From: Bacteroidota bacterium
Lineage (GTDB): Bacteria; Bacteroidota; Ignavibacteria; UBA10030
Direction: 5' to 3'
Assembly (NCBI GenBank): GCA_003453835.1
Contig: DMMN01000326.1
Span: forward strand, 1-7,995
Length of the DNA stretch: 7,995 nt
How positions within the stretch are numbered: position 1 is the first letter of the stretch; each line of letters begins with the position of its first letter. The notes under the pieces are model-generated. The model did no database searches. It was not told the origin of the DNA and saw nothing but the letters and a program-made list of their open reading frames with translations. This document shows positions 1 through 7,293 of the stretch, one piece after another. Made by a program: the position numbers and the translations under genes.

Positions 1-1
1 A

Positions 2-619
2 CCCAATGGCGCGGGAAAGACGACAACCATCAAGATGATGGCAGGCTTGTTCACACCGACGGGAGGGGAAATCCACATCAACGGATTCGACATCGTCAAA
101 CAACCGCAGGAGGCCAAGATGACCGTCGCCTACGTCCCGGATCAACCCTTCCTCTACGATAAGTTGACGGGCCGCGAGTTCATGTTTTTCGTTGGTGGCC
201 TCTACAAGATGGAGAAGAAGAAAGTAAGGGAGAGGGTTGAGGAGTCCATCGAACATTTTGAGATTGGAGATTGGGTCGACAAGCGGACGGAAGATTACTC
301 CCAGGGTATGCGCCAGCGGATCACGATTGCCGCGGCGCTCTTACACGACCCCAAGACCATCATAATAGATGAACCCATGGTGGGACTGGATCCGAAGAGC
401 GCGAAGATCGTGAGGGAGACTCTCAAGCAGAAATCGAAGGAGGGGATCGTCGTCTTCATGTCGACGCATAGTCTTCCGATGGCTGAAGAGGTTTGTGATA
501 AGATTGGCATCATCAATCGGGGCAAGCTGGTCTTCACCGGATCTCAGGAGTTGCTCCAGGCCTACAAGAAGGACCTGGACGGCAAGTTTGAGTCGGTGTT
601 CCTGGAGCTTACGAAGTAG
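2..619 (+). CDS. ABC transporter ATP-binding protein, ABC-2 exporter type (5' end cut off by window)
   Basis: Nucleotide-binding subunit that would hydrolyse ATP on the cytoplasmic face to drive the permease encoded next. The reading frame is open from base 2, so the true start lies outside the window; 205 residues remain of a family usually about 230-300. Seen in order, numbered from the first visible residue: the Walker A remnant PNGAGKTT (1-8), a Q-loop region reading YVPDQPFLY (44-52), the ABC signature as YSQGM (99-103), Walker B IIIDEP (120-125), the D-loop GLDP (128-131) and the switch histidine in STH (His156). The signature is the degenerate YSQGM form common in ABC-2-type ATPases rather than LSGGQ. 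At the usual Q-loop glutamine there is Asp, with Gln one residue later. The stop is 17 bases before the permease start, so the two are almost surely co-transcribed partners. The substrate cannot be told from the sequence. Confidence 0.96.
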   Translation, partial: PNGAGKTTTIKMMAGLFTPTGGEIHINGFDIVKQPQEAKMTVAYVPDQPFLYDKLTGREFMFFVGGLYKMEKKKVRERVEESIEHFEIGDWVDKRTEDYSQGMRQRITIAAALLHDPKTIIIDEPMVGLDPKSAKIVRETLKQKSKEGIVVFMSTHSLPMAEEVCDKIGIINRGKLVFTGSQELLQAYKKDLDGKFESVFLELTK

Positions 620-636
620 CACTGCTCACCCCCCCC

Positions 637-2337
637 ATGCGCACTTTCGTCCACATACTTAAGTACAAGCTCATCTCGTTCATCAAGAACACGTTCTCGC
701 CAAGGTTTGTAACGGCTGTCCGTGGTCTCGGCTCTCTCCTCGTTTTCAGTGGATTCTCCATGGTGGCGTACGCGCTGTCGTACGAGATCACCAAGTACAT
801 CCTGGAGCACACGAGAATCGGGTTGTTTCTTTTTCATCGGTTCGTCTCCATGATGCTGTTCGTATTTTTTATGGCCGTGAACATGGGCAATATCATCGTT
901 TCGTACGCCACGCTGTACAAATCGACCGAAGTCAATTTCCTCTTCACCAAGCCGGTCACATTCATGCAGATCTTCGTCCTGAAGTTCTTCGACAATTTTC
1001 TCTACAGCTCGACGACGCTCTTCCTCGTTGCATTCATGGTGTTGCTGGGATACGGCACGTATTTCGGCTATCCGTGGTTCACGTTCCTGGCCGTTCTGCT
1101 GTTTGTTCTTGTGCCGTTCATGTTTCTCTCGGCCTGTCTGGCAGTGCTCGTGTTGATGTCGCTCATGAAGATCGCGAGCAAGATCGGCTTTCGAAAAGTG
1201 ATGATGCTGGTGGCAACGGCCTATGCCGCGCTCGTCTTCATCTTCTTCAAGCTCTCCAATCCGATCGACCTTGTGCGGAAGGTCAACGTGCACTACCCAA
1301 ACGTGGATTTCCTCAGCCGTGAAGATCCGGGTTTCATCAAATTCCTTCCGAACAACTGGGTGGCGGATTTCCTGTACTATTTGGCGAAGGGGGATCTTGT
1401 CCATGGGATTCCCTATGCGGTTTCTCTTCTCCTCGTCACTGCGGCGGTCTTCGCGCTTGTGCTCTTCATCGCCCATCGGTTCTACTACCGAAGCTGGTTG
1501 GCGACGTTTGAGTTTTCGGCGATAGGGAATTCCGTCGAGGCAGGGAGACGGATGAAGCGTTTTGATTTCCGGAAGAACTCGATTCTCCCCTCGCAGATCG
1601 AATCCCTCCTCAAGAAGGAGTACTTCCAGTTTTTCCGGGAGCCGAGCCAGTGGATCCACTTAATCCTCATGATTGTGCTGGTGGCCATCTTCGTTCTCAG
1701 CATCCAGAATTTGAATCTGAGCCTCCGCGTGACGAGCGTCCATACCATGACGTATCTCGTTCTCTATGCGTTCGGCGGATTCTTGTCTTGCTCGCTCGCC
1801 CTCAGATTTGTCTTTCCTTCCATCAGCCTCGAAGGGATGGCGTTTTGGGCGCAACTGAGCGCGCCCCTCAATCTGCGAAGAGTCTACGTGACCAAGCTCC
1901 TCATCGGGGTCGCTGTTGTGCTGGCCATTGGGCTCCTTGTCGGTCTTGCCACCAATGAGCCGTTTGTCCGGATGACCGAACGGCGACCGCTCCTTCGTTA
2001 TTTCGGCGTCTACAGCTCGATCTTGGTATCGGTTACGCTGGTAGCTGTGAATCTCGGCTTCGGGGGGTACTTCTCGAATTTTCAGGAAAAGAATCCCATC
2101 AGGGTTGCCTCTTCGCAGGGGGCAACGCTTACGTTTCTCGTCTCGCTGATCTATCTCGTCGCCATCGTCTCCGTTATCAGCGCTCCGTTGATGAAGTACT
2201 TCGAGTCCCTCTTCGTTTTTCTACCGTTCGATTTTAGGGTCATCATCGTCCCCGGCACGGTCTTCGGCGTGATCTCGATGTCCTTAACAGCATTTGGACT
2301 GGTTGTAGGATTGCGCTCACTGCAAAGGGATTTCTGA
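637..2337 (+). CDS. ABC-2-type exporter permease, large two-halved membrane protein
   Basis: Membrane subunit of the exporter, 566 residues and very hydrophobic, with roughly 11-12 membrane segments by eye (near residues 30-55, 61-92, 115-140, 147-175, 187-205, 258-280, 338-358, 368-392, 417-438, 455-478, 496-517 and 535-560). A hydrophilic stretch at about 284-337 separates two halves. Each half carries an ABC-2-like loop with a Glu ahead of an aromatic/Pro segment and a Lys: E98-FLFTKP-K116 and the stronger FPSISLEG-FW-SAP-K420 at 393-420. The second resembles motifs I associate with putative ABC exporter permeases; the exact family is not certain. The ATG at 637 follows the ATPase stop by 17 bases and gives a sensible N terminus, but no SD precedes it, only a run of eight C. 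The substrate is unknown. Confidence 0.9.
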   Translation: MRTFVHILKYKLISFIKNTFSPRFVTAVRGLGSLLVFSGFSMVAYALSYEITKYILEHTRIGLFLFHRFVSMMLFVFFMAVNMGNIIVSYATLYKSTEVNFLFTKPVTFMQIFVLKFFDNFLYSSTTLFLVAFMVLLGYGTYFGYPWFTFLAVLLFVLVPFMFLSACLAVLVLMSLMKIASKIGFRKVMMLVATAYAALVFIFFKLSNPIDLVRKVNVHYPNVDFLSREDPGFIKFLPNNWVADFLYYLAKGDLVHGIPYAVSLLLVTAAVFALVLFIAHRFYYRSWLATFEFSAIGNSVEAGRRMKRFDFRKNSILPSQIESLLKKEYFQFFREPSQWIHLILMIVLVAIFVLSIQNLNLSLRVTSVHTMTYLVLYAFGGFLSCSLALRFVFPSISLEGMAFWAQLSAPLNLRRVYVTKLLIGVAVVLAIGLLVGLATNEPFVRMTERRPLLRYFGVYSSILVSVTLVAVNLGFGGYFSNFQEKNPIRVASSQGATLTFLVSLIYLVAIVSVISAPLMKYFESLFVFLPFDFRVIIVPGTVFGVISMSLTAFGLVVGLRSLQRDF

Positions 2338-2395
2338 TCGCTCATGTCGATTGCGTTGTTGCAATTCATGGGCCCAATTTCTATCTTCACGCTGT

Positions 2396-3301
2396 ATGGT
2401 TGATGAACCGACACTCTCCCAATGGATGGATCAAGCTCGCGCATTTGTCGATGAGCGGAAGTACCTCCACGCTCTGCAGGTCTACCACAAGATCACGAAC
2501 CTTGCCCCTTCGCTCGATATCGCCTGGGTGGAACTTGCGTACGTTCACTATGAGCTGAAACAGTACGAGGCTGCGGAGAAGACGCTCCTCAAAGCCGTCT
2601 CCGCCAGCTCAGAACCCCAAGAGATTCTTTTTCTCGTCGGGAACCTCTATCTGAAGCTCGGCCGGCATAACCGGGCGTTGACGTACTACAAGAAACTTCT
2701 TACCCGTGAGCAGTCCCTCAGCAAGGATTTCAGAGCGCATCTCCACTTCAATGCGGGGCTTGCTTTCTACTATCGGGAGAATCCGAAACAGTCCGAACAT
2801 CACTTCCGCCGCACGAAGAAGATCGACCCGTATTTCCCGAAGATCAATGAGTCGCTGGGCGAGCTTCTCTTACGGCGCGGCCAATTCACCGAAGCAATCC
2901 TCTGTCTGAAACAGGCAGTCCGCCTTGAGCCGCAGAGCTGGATCGGACACTATCTGCTCGGCATCGCATACACCAAGGTGTACGACTGGCGCGATGCGTA
3001 CGAGGAATTCGTGAGGGCGGTTGATATGGACCCGAGTGAGCCGAGAGCCTGGCATATGTGCGGCGAAGTCCTTCTCAATCTCCATAAGCTCGATGAGGCG
3101 GAACGCTATTTGCACAAGTCGTTGGAGCTCAATCCTCAACTGACCGAGGCAGTGGTCGATTTCGGCTTCCTCTTTCTGAAGCGCGGCGACGTGCAGCGTG
3201 CCCGCGAATGTTTTGAGAGAGCGTTGGAGCTGGAGCCGCAACATCCCAAGGCGCTTCAGGGAACCCGCGAGCTGACGCTCTCCCAACAAACGCATTCCTA
3301 A
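2396..3301 (+). CDS. Cytoplasmic tetratricopeptide-repeat (TPR) protein
   Basis: A 301-residue protein made almost wholly of about eight TPR units of 34 residues, a helical scaffold for protein-protein contacts. Typical TPR positions are visible: LGELLLRRGQFTEAI near 148-162, LLGIAYTKVYDWRDAYEEF, then LDEAERYLHKSLELNP and RARECFERALELEPQHP towards the end. There is no signal peptide or membrane segment, so it is probably cytosolic. I chose the ATG at 2396, because the residues before it do not look like TPR and are Cys-rich. An in-frame TTG at 2351 would add 15 residues. Neither start has a good SD at proper spacing. It lies 58 bases after the permease and 6 before the next gene, so an assembly or adaptor role for the exporter is possible but is only inferred from position. 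Confidence 0.87.
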   Translation: MVDEPTLSQWMDQARAFVDERKYLHALQVYHKITNLAPSLDIAWVELAYVHYELKQYEAAEKTLLKAVSASSEPQEILFLVGNLYLKLGRHNRALTYYKKLLTREQSLSKDFRAHLHFNAGLAFYYRENPKQSEHHFRRTKKIDPYFPKINESLGELLLRRGQFTEAILCLKQAVRLEPQSWIGHYLLGIAYTKVYDWRDAYEEFVRAVDMDPSEPRAWHMCGEVLLNLHKLDEAERYLHKSLELNPQLTEAVVDFGFLFLKRGDVQRARECFERALELEPQHPKALQGTRELTLSQQTHS

Positions 3302-3307
3302 TCCCGG

Positions 3308-5326
3308 ATGTCCGTGCGCGCTCCCTTCGTAGTCGCTCTGCTGCTCTCGCTGACCTTGCTCTATCCCCGCGTCTCCCTGTCAAACGAGGCCCCGCAGGAC
3401 AGCGTCGTCTTTCGCGACGACGTCGAGCGTCTGTTCGAAGAGGGGATATCACGTTTTCGGGCGAATCGATATCAGGCTGCGCTCGAACGATTTACGAGAA
3501 TCGTGAAGGATTTTGCCGAGAGCCAGCGGGCGACTGCCGCCTCGCTCATGGCCGCGAAGTCCCACTATCATCTCGGGGCGTATCAACCGGCCGAGCAACT
3601 CCTCCTCGCATTGCTTCGAGACCATCCAACCTCCCAGTACGTCGACGATGCCCACTACACGCTCGGCCTCTGCTACCTCCAATCGGGTCAATATGAAGAG
3701 GCTTCGATCGAGCTCCTTCGAGTGCGCGGGGGCGGGGGTGAATCTAGGCTGCGAGAGCAAGCCGGACTTCTCTTGCGGGCACTCGCATCGAATTATCTGA
3801 CGATTCCGCAACTTCGCCGAGTGATCCAGCTGGGAACAGATGAAGACGTCAGGGCATCGCTTACGGTTGCTCTTGCAGAGAAAGTACTGGTCACGGGGGA
3901 TGTCTCGGGTGCGAAACAACTCCTGGTGCCCATGACACGCCTTTCGAAACAGATCGATGGCGTCACCGCGGCGAGTGATTTGCTGAAGAAGATCGAGCGC
4001 AGTGGCGTCCTCAAAGTGGGAGTGGTATTGCCCCTCATGCTCCACCATGAACAGCGAGGTACCCGCGAGCTCGGTACGGAGATGCTGGATGGAATCCGCT
4101 TCGCCGCCGATCAGCACAACCTTGAGGCGATGCCGAAGGTGAATCTTGAGATTCGGGACTCGGAACGGGATGTGGGAATCGCGGCCCGTCAGGTTTCGGA
4201 GTTGACCATGGATGGACAGATCCTGGCGATCGTCGGACCGATTTTTAGCAACGAGGTTGCCGAGTGCGCCCGCATCGCGAACTCGCGCGGAGTTCCCTTG
4301 ATTACTCCGACCGCGACTTCGGACGGGCTTGCCGCAATCGGAGAATTCGTTTTTCAGGCGAACCCCGATTTCTCCGTCCGCGCACGAGCCGTGGCGGAGT
4401 ATGCATTTGATCGACAAGGCGCCCGGCGTTTTGCCGTCGTTGCTCCCACCGACACCGCGGGGAAGATCATGGCCGCTGCATTTCAGGCGGAGGTGATCAA
4501 GCTCGGCGGCGAGATGATCGATTTCGCCTGGTACGAGCCGGGGGAGACGGATCTCCGATCGCAGCTTTCCGGTATGCGTCGTCGGGCCCTGGAGAAGGCC
4601 GAGACCTACTCCGTCAGTTTCTCCCCGAAGATGAAGCCGGTGGAGGTCAAGCGCATGTCCCAATGGGGTGTGCCTCAGCATGTGCTCGATTCCCTCATCG
4701 AGCGAAGCGCGATGGCGTCGGTTGAATTTCTCTTCGGCGCAAGCGGTCGACGCGTCGCCGACTCGCTCCGGATCCCCTATCACCGCATGCGGGCAAGATA
4801 TGACAGCCTGGGTGTGCCGGTTACCAACATCGATGCACTATTCCTTCCGATTTCCTCCCCGGCGGAAATCGGTGTGGTCTGTTCCCAGTTACGGTACTTC
4901 AATTTCCAGACGCAGTTGCTGGGGACGGGCAACTGGTACGACGCCAACGAGCTGGAACAGAACCGTCAATATGCAAACGGGGTCGTCTTCACCACTGATG
5001 CCTACGTCGCGAACGATGACCCCGGGTATCTGGAGTTTGCTGACAGGTTCCAGCTTGCGTTCCAATACCGCCCAACAGAGAACACGCTGTTCGGCTATGA
5101 CGCGATGGGCCTTCTGCTAAAGGTTGTGCGGCAGGGGGCCACGCATCGGGAAGAAGTTGTCTCCGCTCTGAGTCGGATCCGCAAGTTCGAAGGCATCCAT
5201 TCAAAGATCTCGTTCGATGAGGGCCGGGTAAATTCATATCTCACCATTCTGCAATACCGAAACCGCTTGATCAGGAAAATCGCGGAGATCGATGTAGGTC
5301 GAAAGGGAATCATTACTGTGGAGTAA
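3308..5326 (+). CDS. Secreted TPR plus type-I periplasmic-binding-domain protein (LivJ/LpoA-like)
   Basis: A 672-residue protein predicted to be exported. Residues 1-25 form a signal peptide (basic start, VVALLLSLTLLYP core, plausible cleavage after VSLS) and no lipobox Cys is present. Residues about 35-230 are TPR/BamD-like repeats (LFEEGISRFRANRYQAALE, YTLGLCYLQSGQYEEASIE). From about 234 (LKVGVVLPL) to the end is a type-I periplasmic binding fold of the branched-chain amino-acid receptor kind, with GIRFAAD (262-268), AIVGPIFS (307-314), PLITPTATSD (330-339), the second-lobe strand FAVVAPTD (375-382) and FGYDAMGLL (595-603). This order, TPR then binding fold, recalls LpoA, the outer-membrane activator of penicillin-binding proteins, but LpoA is a lipoprotein and family membership is not shown. 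About 80 residues (421-505) are extra compared with LivJ. A small ligand or a wall-synthesis partner are both possible. No SD precedes the ATG. The next gene starts 4 bases after the stop. Confidence 0.88.
   Translation: MSVRAPFVVALLLSLTLLYPRVSLSNEAPQDSVVFRDDVERLFEEGISRFRANRYQAALERFTRIVKDFAESQRATAASLMAAKSHYHLGAYQPAEQLLLALLRDHPTSQYVDDAHYTLGLCYLQSGQYEEASIELLRVRGGGGESRLREQAGLLLRALASNYLTIPQLRRVIQLGTDEDVRASLTVALAEKVLVTGDVSGAKQLLVPMTRLSKQIDGVTAASDLLKKIERSGVLKVGVVLPLMLHHEQRGTRELGTEMLDGIRFAADQHNLEAMPKVNLEIRDSERDVGIAARQVSELTMDGQILAIVGPIFSNEVAECARIANSRGVPLITPTATSDGLAAIGEFVFQANPDFSVRARAVAEYAFDRQGARRFAVVAPTDTAGKIMAAAFQAEVIKLGGEMIDFAWYEPGETDLRSQLSGMRRRALEKAETYSVSFSPKMKPVEVKRMSQWGVPQHVLDSLIERSAMASVEFLFGASGRRVADSLRIPYHRMRARYDSLGVPVTNIDALFLPISSPAEIGVVCSQLRYFNFQTQLLGTGNWYDANELEQNRQYANGVVFTTDAYVANDDPGYLEFADRFQLAFQYRPTENTLFGYDAMGLLLKVVRQGATHREEVVSALSRIRKFEGIHSKISFDEGRVNSYLTILQYRNRLIRKIAEIDVGRKGIITVE
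5320..5323 (+). promoter_or_regulatory. Ribosome binding site of the radC-like gene, inside the end of the previous gene
   Basis: GGAG lies 7 bases before the ATG at 5331 and overlaps the last codons of the upstream gene (GTG GAG TAA). Ribosomes finishing the upstream gene would sit over it, which suggests translational coupling and supports the chosen radC start. Confidence 0.6.
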
Positions 5327-5330
5327 AGCC

Positions 5331-6056
5331 ATGTCACCGGTGAGAAAAGCCAAGCGACGTAATCATTCTTCCCCGTTTTATACTACCATCAAAGAGTGGC
5401 CTGTTGGTGAGCGGCCGCGCGAAAAGATGATCCAGCATGGTTCAGCCGCTCTGACGGAAGCGGAGTTGCTCGCCATTCTCATTCGAACCGGTGCGAAAGG
5501 GAATACAGCCGTCGATCTCGCGAAGAAACTTCTCGCGAGCGGGCGGACTCTCCGGGATATCGCGTCGATGACTCCGACAGACTTCAAACAATTCGGAATC
5601 GGGCAAGCGCGAGGGGCTGCTATCGTGGCCGCATTTGAGTTGATGCGGCGATTGCCTTCCAGCGACGGCAATCCGAAACCCACATTTCGGTCGCCGGAAG
5701 ACGTCGTGTCTCGATACGGCGCGCGATTACGCGACCTGAAGCACGAAGAATTTTGGGCACTGCTGTTGAGCTCGTCGAACCAGCTTGTGCGCGATGTGCG
5801 AATCACCTCCGGAACGCTCAATGCTTCTCTCGTCCATCCGCGGGAGTGCTTCCATGACGCAATCAAAGAGAAGGCCGCCGGCATGATCTTCCTTCACAAT
5901 CATCCAAGCGGAAATCCGGAGCCAAGTCCGGAGGATGTCGCCATCACCAAACAGCTCGCGGAGGCAGGAAAGATTCTGGGGATCCCCGTGCACGATCACG
6001 TCATCATTGCGGGCGATCGCTTCAGCAGCTTCGCGGAGCGAGGACTCCTTTCATGA
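5331..6056 (+). CDS. radC: RadC family protein with JAMM/MPN metal-binding domain
   Basis: A 241-residue UPF0758/RadC-type protein. The N-terminal part (about 20-110) has the family opening RPREK followed by ALTEAELLAILIRTG and a helix-hairpin-helix-like FGIGQARGAAI (88-98). The C-terminal JAMM domain contains HNHPSGNPEPSPED (189-202), with His189, His191 and Asp202 as the expected zinc ligands, then HDHVIIAG near 221-228. The Glu in HEEFWALLL (about 139) is a candidate fourth catalytic element. All key residues are intact. The family was named for a supposed DNA-repair role that has since been doubted, and its true activity is unsettled. The length slightly exceeds the usual 220-230 because of a basic N-terminal tail (RKAKRR). 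It is the last gene of the run starting at the exporter, which may simply be chance. Confidence 0.95.
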   Translation: MSPVRKAKRRNHSSPFYTTIKEWPVGERPREKMIQHGSAALTEAELLAILIRTGAKGNTAVDLAKKLLASGRTLRDIASMTPTDFKQFGIGQARGAAIVAAFELMRRLPSSDGNPKPTFRSPEDVVSRYGARLRDLKHEEFWALLLSSSNQLVRDVRITSGTLNASLVHPRECFHDAIKEKAAGMIFLHNHPSGNPEPSPEDVAITKQLAEAGKILGIPVHDHVIIAGDRFSSFAERGLLS

Positions 6057-6135
6057 TTGCCTCATTGAGGTAAGCATCCTCCGGTGTCCTGCCGATCGCT
6101 GCCCGTTTGCCACGAGCGAAAACGCGGATTTTGTC

Positions 6136-6164
6136 TTGACTTTATTCCCTCATTTGTTTATCAT
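6136..6164 (+). promoter_or_regulatory. Sigma70-like promoter for the lipoprotein/LysM pair
   Basis: TTGACT (6136-6141) and TATCAT (6159-6164) are separated by exactly 17 bases, each one mismatch from consensus (TTGACA, TATAAT). Transcription would start near 6171, giving a leader of about 54 bases before the ATG at 6225. It sits in the only sizeable gap of the first 7.2 kb, in a locally AT-rich patch. The rest of the gap 6057-6224 holds no gene and no convincing terminator. Confidence 0.7.
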
Positions 6165-6210
6165 AGTCCCAGCTTTTTACGCCGAGTGATCGACAAGGGT
6201 CTAGAATACA

Positions 6211-6216
6211 AAGGAG
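6211..6216 (+). promoter_or_regulatory. Ribosome binding site of the small lipoprotein gene
   Basis: AAGGAG ends 8 bases before the ATG at 6225. It settles the start: longer in-frame readings (for example GTG at 6084) would begin upstream of the promoter and bury the signal peptide. Confidence 0.85.
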
Positions 6217-6224
6217 AAGCGCTC

Positions 6225-6485
6225 ATGAAGAAAACTATCGCCGGTCTCGTTGTTGCGGGGGCGTTGATTGCGATATTGGCTCCGGGCTGCACCAGCAGGC
6301 CAAATGAGGAAGAATTGAAGCAGTTGGAGGACCTGAAAGCCGAGGTTACGTCACTGGATCGTGAGATTTCCGCGAAAGAATCGGAAAAGTCCGCGTTGGC
6401 CCGGGCTGTCGCGGACAAGAACGCGAAACTCGCCCAGTGTGAGAAGGAAAAAGCCCTGGTGACGGAACGTATCAAAGGCATGTAA
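6225..6485 (+). CDS. Small coiled-coil lipoprotein
   Basis: An 86-residue precursor. It has a lipoprotein signal peptide (MKK start, hydrophobic 5-18, lipobox-like APGC with Cys22 as the lipidated residue; Ala at -3 is less usual than Leu) and then a mature chain of 65 charged residues. From 34 to 83 there is a continuous 3-4 heptad pattern (L34, L37, V41, L44, I48, K51, K55, L58, V62, K65, L69, C72, K76, V79, I83), so it should form one long coiled coil, in build like the murein lipoprotein Lpp. It does not end in the Lys that Lpp uses for its peptidoglycan link (it ends KGM), so it is not called lpp. A second Cys (72) lies in the coil core. It is 31 bases before the LysM gene and shares its promoter. 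Its likely role is an envelope spacer or anchor; I do not recognise a named family. Confidence 0.88.
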   Translation: MKKTIAGLVVAGALIAILAPGCTSRPNEEELKQLEDLKAEVTSLDREISAKESEKSALARAVADKNAKLAQCEKEKALVTERIKGM

Positions 6486-6501
6486 GCCGCGGACCAATCG
6501 C

Positions 6502-6507
6502 AAGGAG
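6502..6507 (+). promoter_or_regulatory. Ribosome binding site of the LysM protein gene
   Basis: AAGGAG ends 9 bases before the ATG at 6517, the same hexamer as for the lipoprotein gene upstream. It fixes the start of a clear signal peptide. Confidence 0.85.
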
Positions 6508-6516
6508 AACAAGAAC

Positions 6517-7293
6517 ATGAAATTCGTGCATCGATTACTACTCATCTCAGCGCTGTTGCTCGTTAGTGCCGCAGGGATCTTCGCCCAGGAAATGACGAAG
6601 GAAGATTGGCAGAAGCAGATCAATGAGTACACGGCGAAACGGAATGATCTCCGTTCAAAACTAAGCACGCTTCAGGCAGAAGTTGACAAACTGAAAACAG
6701 AGGATGCCGACAAGGCTGCCGCAGTAAAGAAATGCAACGAGGAGCTTCTGGCCCTGGTCGGTGCGAACGCGGCGGCGGAACAGGCATTTGCCGCAAGGCT
6801 CGATCAAATCGATTCGAAGCTGAATGAGCTTTCGCGTCTATCGAACCAGGACCTTTGGGCCCGGAAGGGAGAGTTGGACAACGTGCAGAAGATGATCGAT
6901 GATGCCCGCAAAGATAAGCTCAGCACGCTGCCCAAAAACTACGATAGGATCCGAGAGCAACAAAACCGCCTCGACGCCCTTCGAAATGCTCTTGCCTCTG
7001 CGGATCTCACGAAGACCTACACGGTTGGCACGTGGGCAAAAGATCGCGATTGCCTCTGGAACATTGCGAAGAAACCCTCCATCTATGACAATGCATTTCT
7101 CTGGCCGAAGATCTGGCAGGGGAACCGTGATCAAATCAAGAATCCGGATGTGATTAAGCCCGGACAGAAACTCAAGGTTCCGGTGAAGGGTGATCTGACG
7201 AAGGAAGAGAAAGCCGCCGTCCGATCCTATTGGTCGAAAAAACAGGCCGCTGCCGCTCCTGCAGCAAAGCCCGCGGCTCCGGAGAAGAAATAA
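6517..7293 (+). CDS. Secreted coiled-coil protein with C-terminal LysM domain
   Basis: A 258-residue exported protein. The signal peptide is 1-23 (MKFVHR, hydrophobic LLLISALLLVSAAG, cleavage after IFA). Residues about 30-160 are helical coiled coil, with a heptad register from I35 to L80 and Cys73 at a core position. Residues 168-222 are a LysM domain: YTVGTW, then CLWNIA (179-184), LWPKIWQGN (195-203), INPD-type KNPDVIKPGQKL (208-219) and VP. LysM domains bind N-acetylglucosamine chains, here presumably peptidoglycan. The tail 239-258 is rich in Ala, Pro and Lys, a likely flexible linker. Together with the lipoprotein just upstream it forms a two-gene unit ended by a hairpin terminator, suggesting an envelope-to-wall link. 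No enzymatic domain is seen. I recall similar coiled-coil/LysM proteins in FCB-group genomes, but no function for them. Confidence 0.92.
   Translation: MKFVHRLLLISALLLVSAAGIFAQEMTKEDWQKQINEYTAKRNDLRSKLSTLQAEVDKLKTEDADKAAAVKKCNEELLALVGANAAAEQAFAARLDQIDSKLNELSRLSNQDLWARKGELDNVQKMIDDARKDKLSTLPKNYDRIREQQNRLDALRNALASADLTKTYTVGTWAKDRDCLWNIAKKPSIYDNAFLWPKIWQGNRDQIKNPDVIKPGQKLKVPVKGDLTKEEKAAVRSYWSKKQAAAAPAAKPAAPEKK

Noticed and set aside
562..1659. A 365-residue open frame on the - strand
   Set aside because: It is antisense to the permease. Its translation is extremely rich in His, Glu, Arg and Asp with no domain, the usual product of reading a hydrophobic gene backwards.
3449..4783. A 444-residue open frame on the - strand
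   Set aside because: It is antisense to the binding-domain gene, shows no recognisable motif and has no ribosome site. The + strand frame has a signal peptide and clear domain motifs.
6057..6135. Possible terminator after radC
   Set aside because: Only very short stems are seen (for example CCTC-ATT-GAGG near 6060) without a T run, too weak to call.
5935..6189. Overlapping 84-residue + frame at the radC end
   Set aside because: It is out of frame with radC, has no motif and no ribosome site, and crosses the promoter region.
6084..6224. Longer version of the lipoprotein starting at GTG 6084
   Set aside because: It would start upstream of the promoter and push the lipobox to the middle of the protein. 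The AAGGAG at 6211 supports the ATG at 6225.
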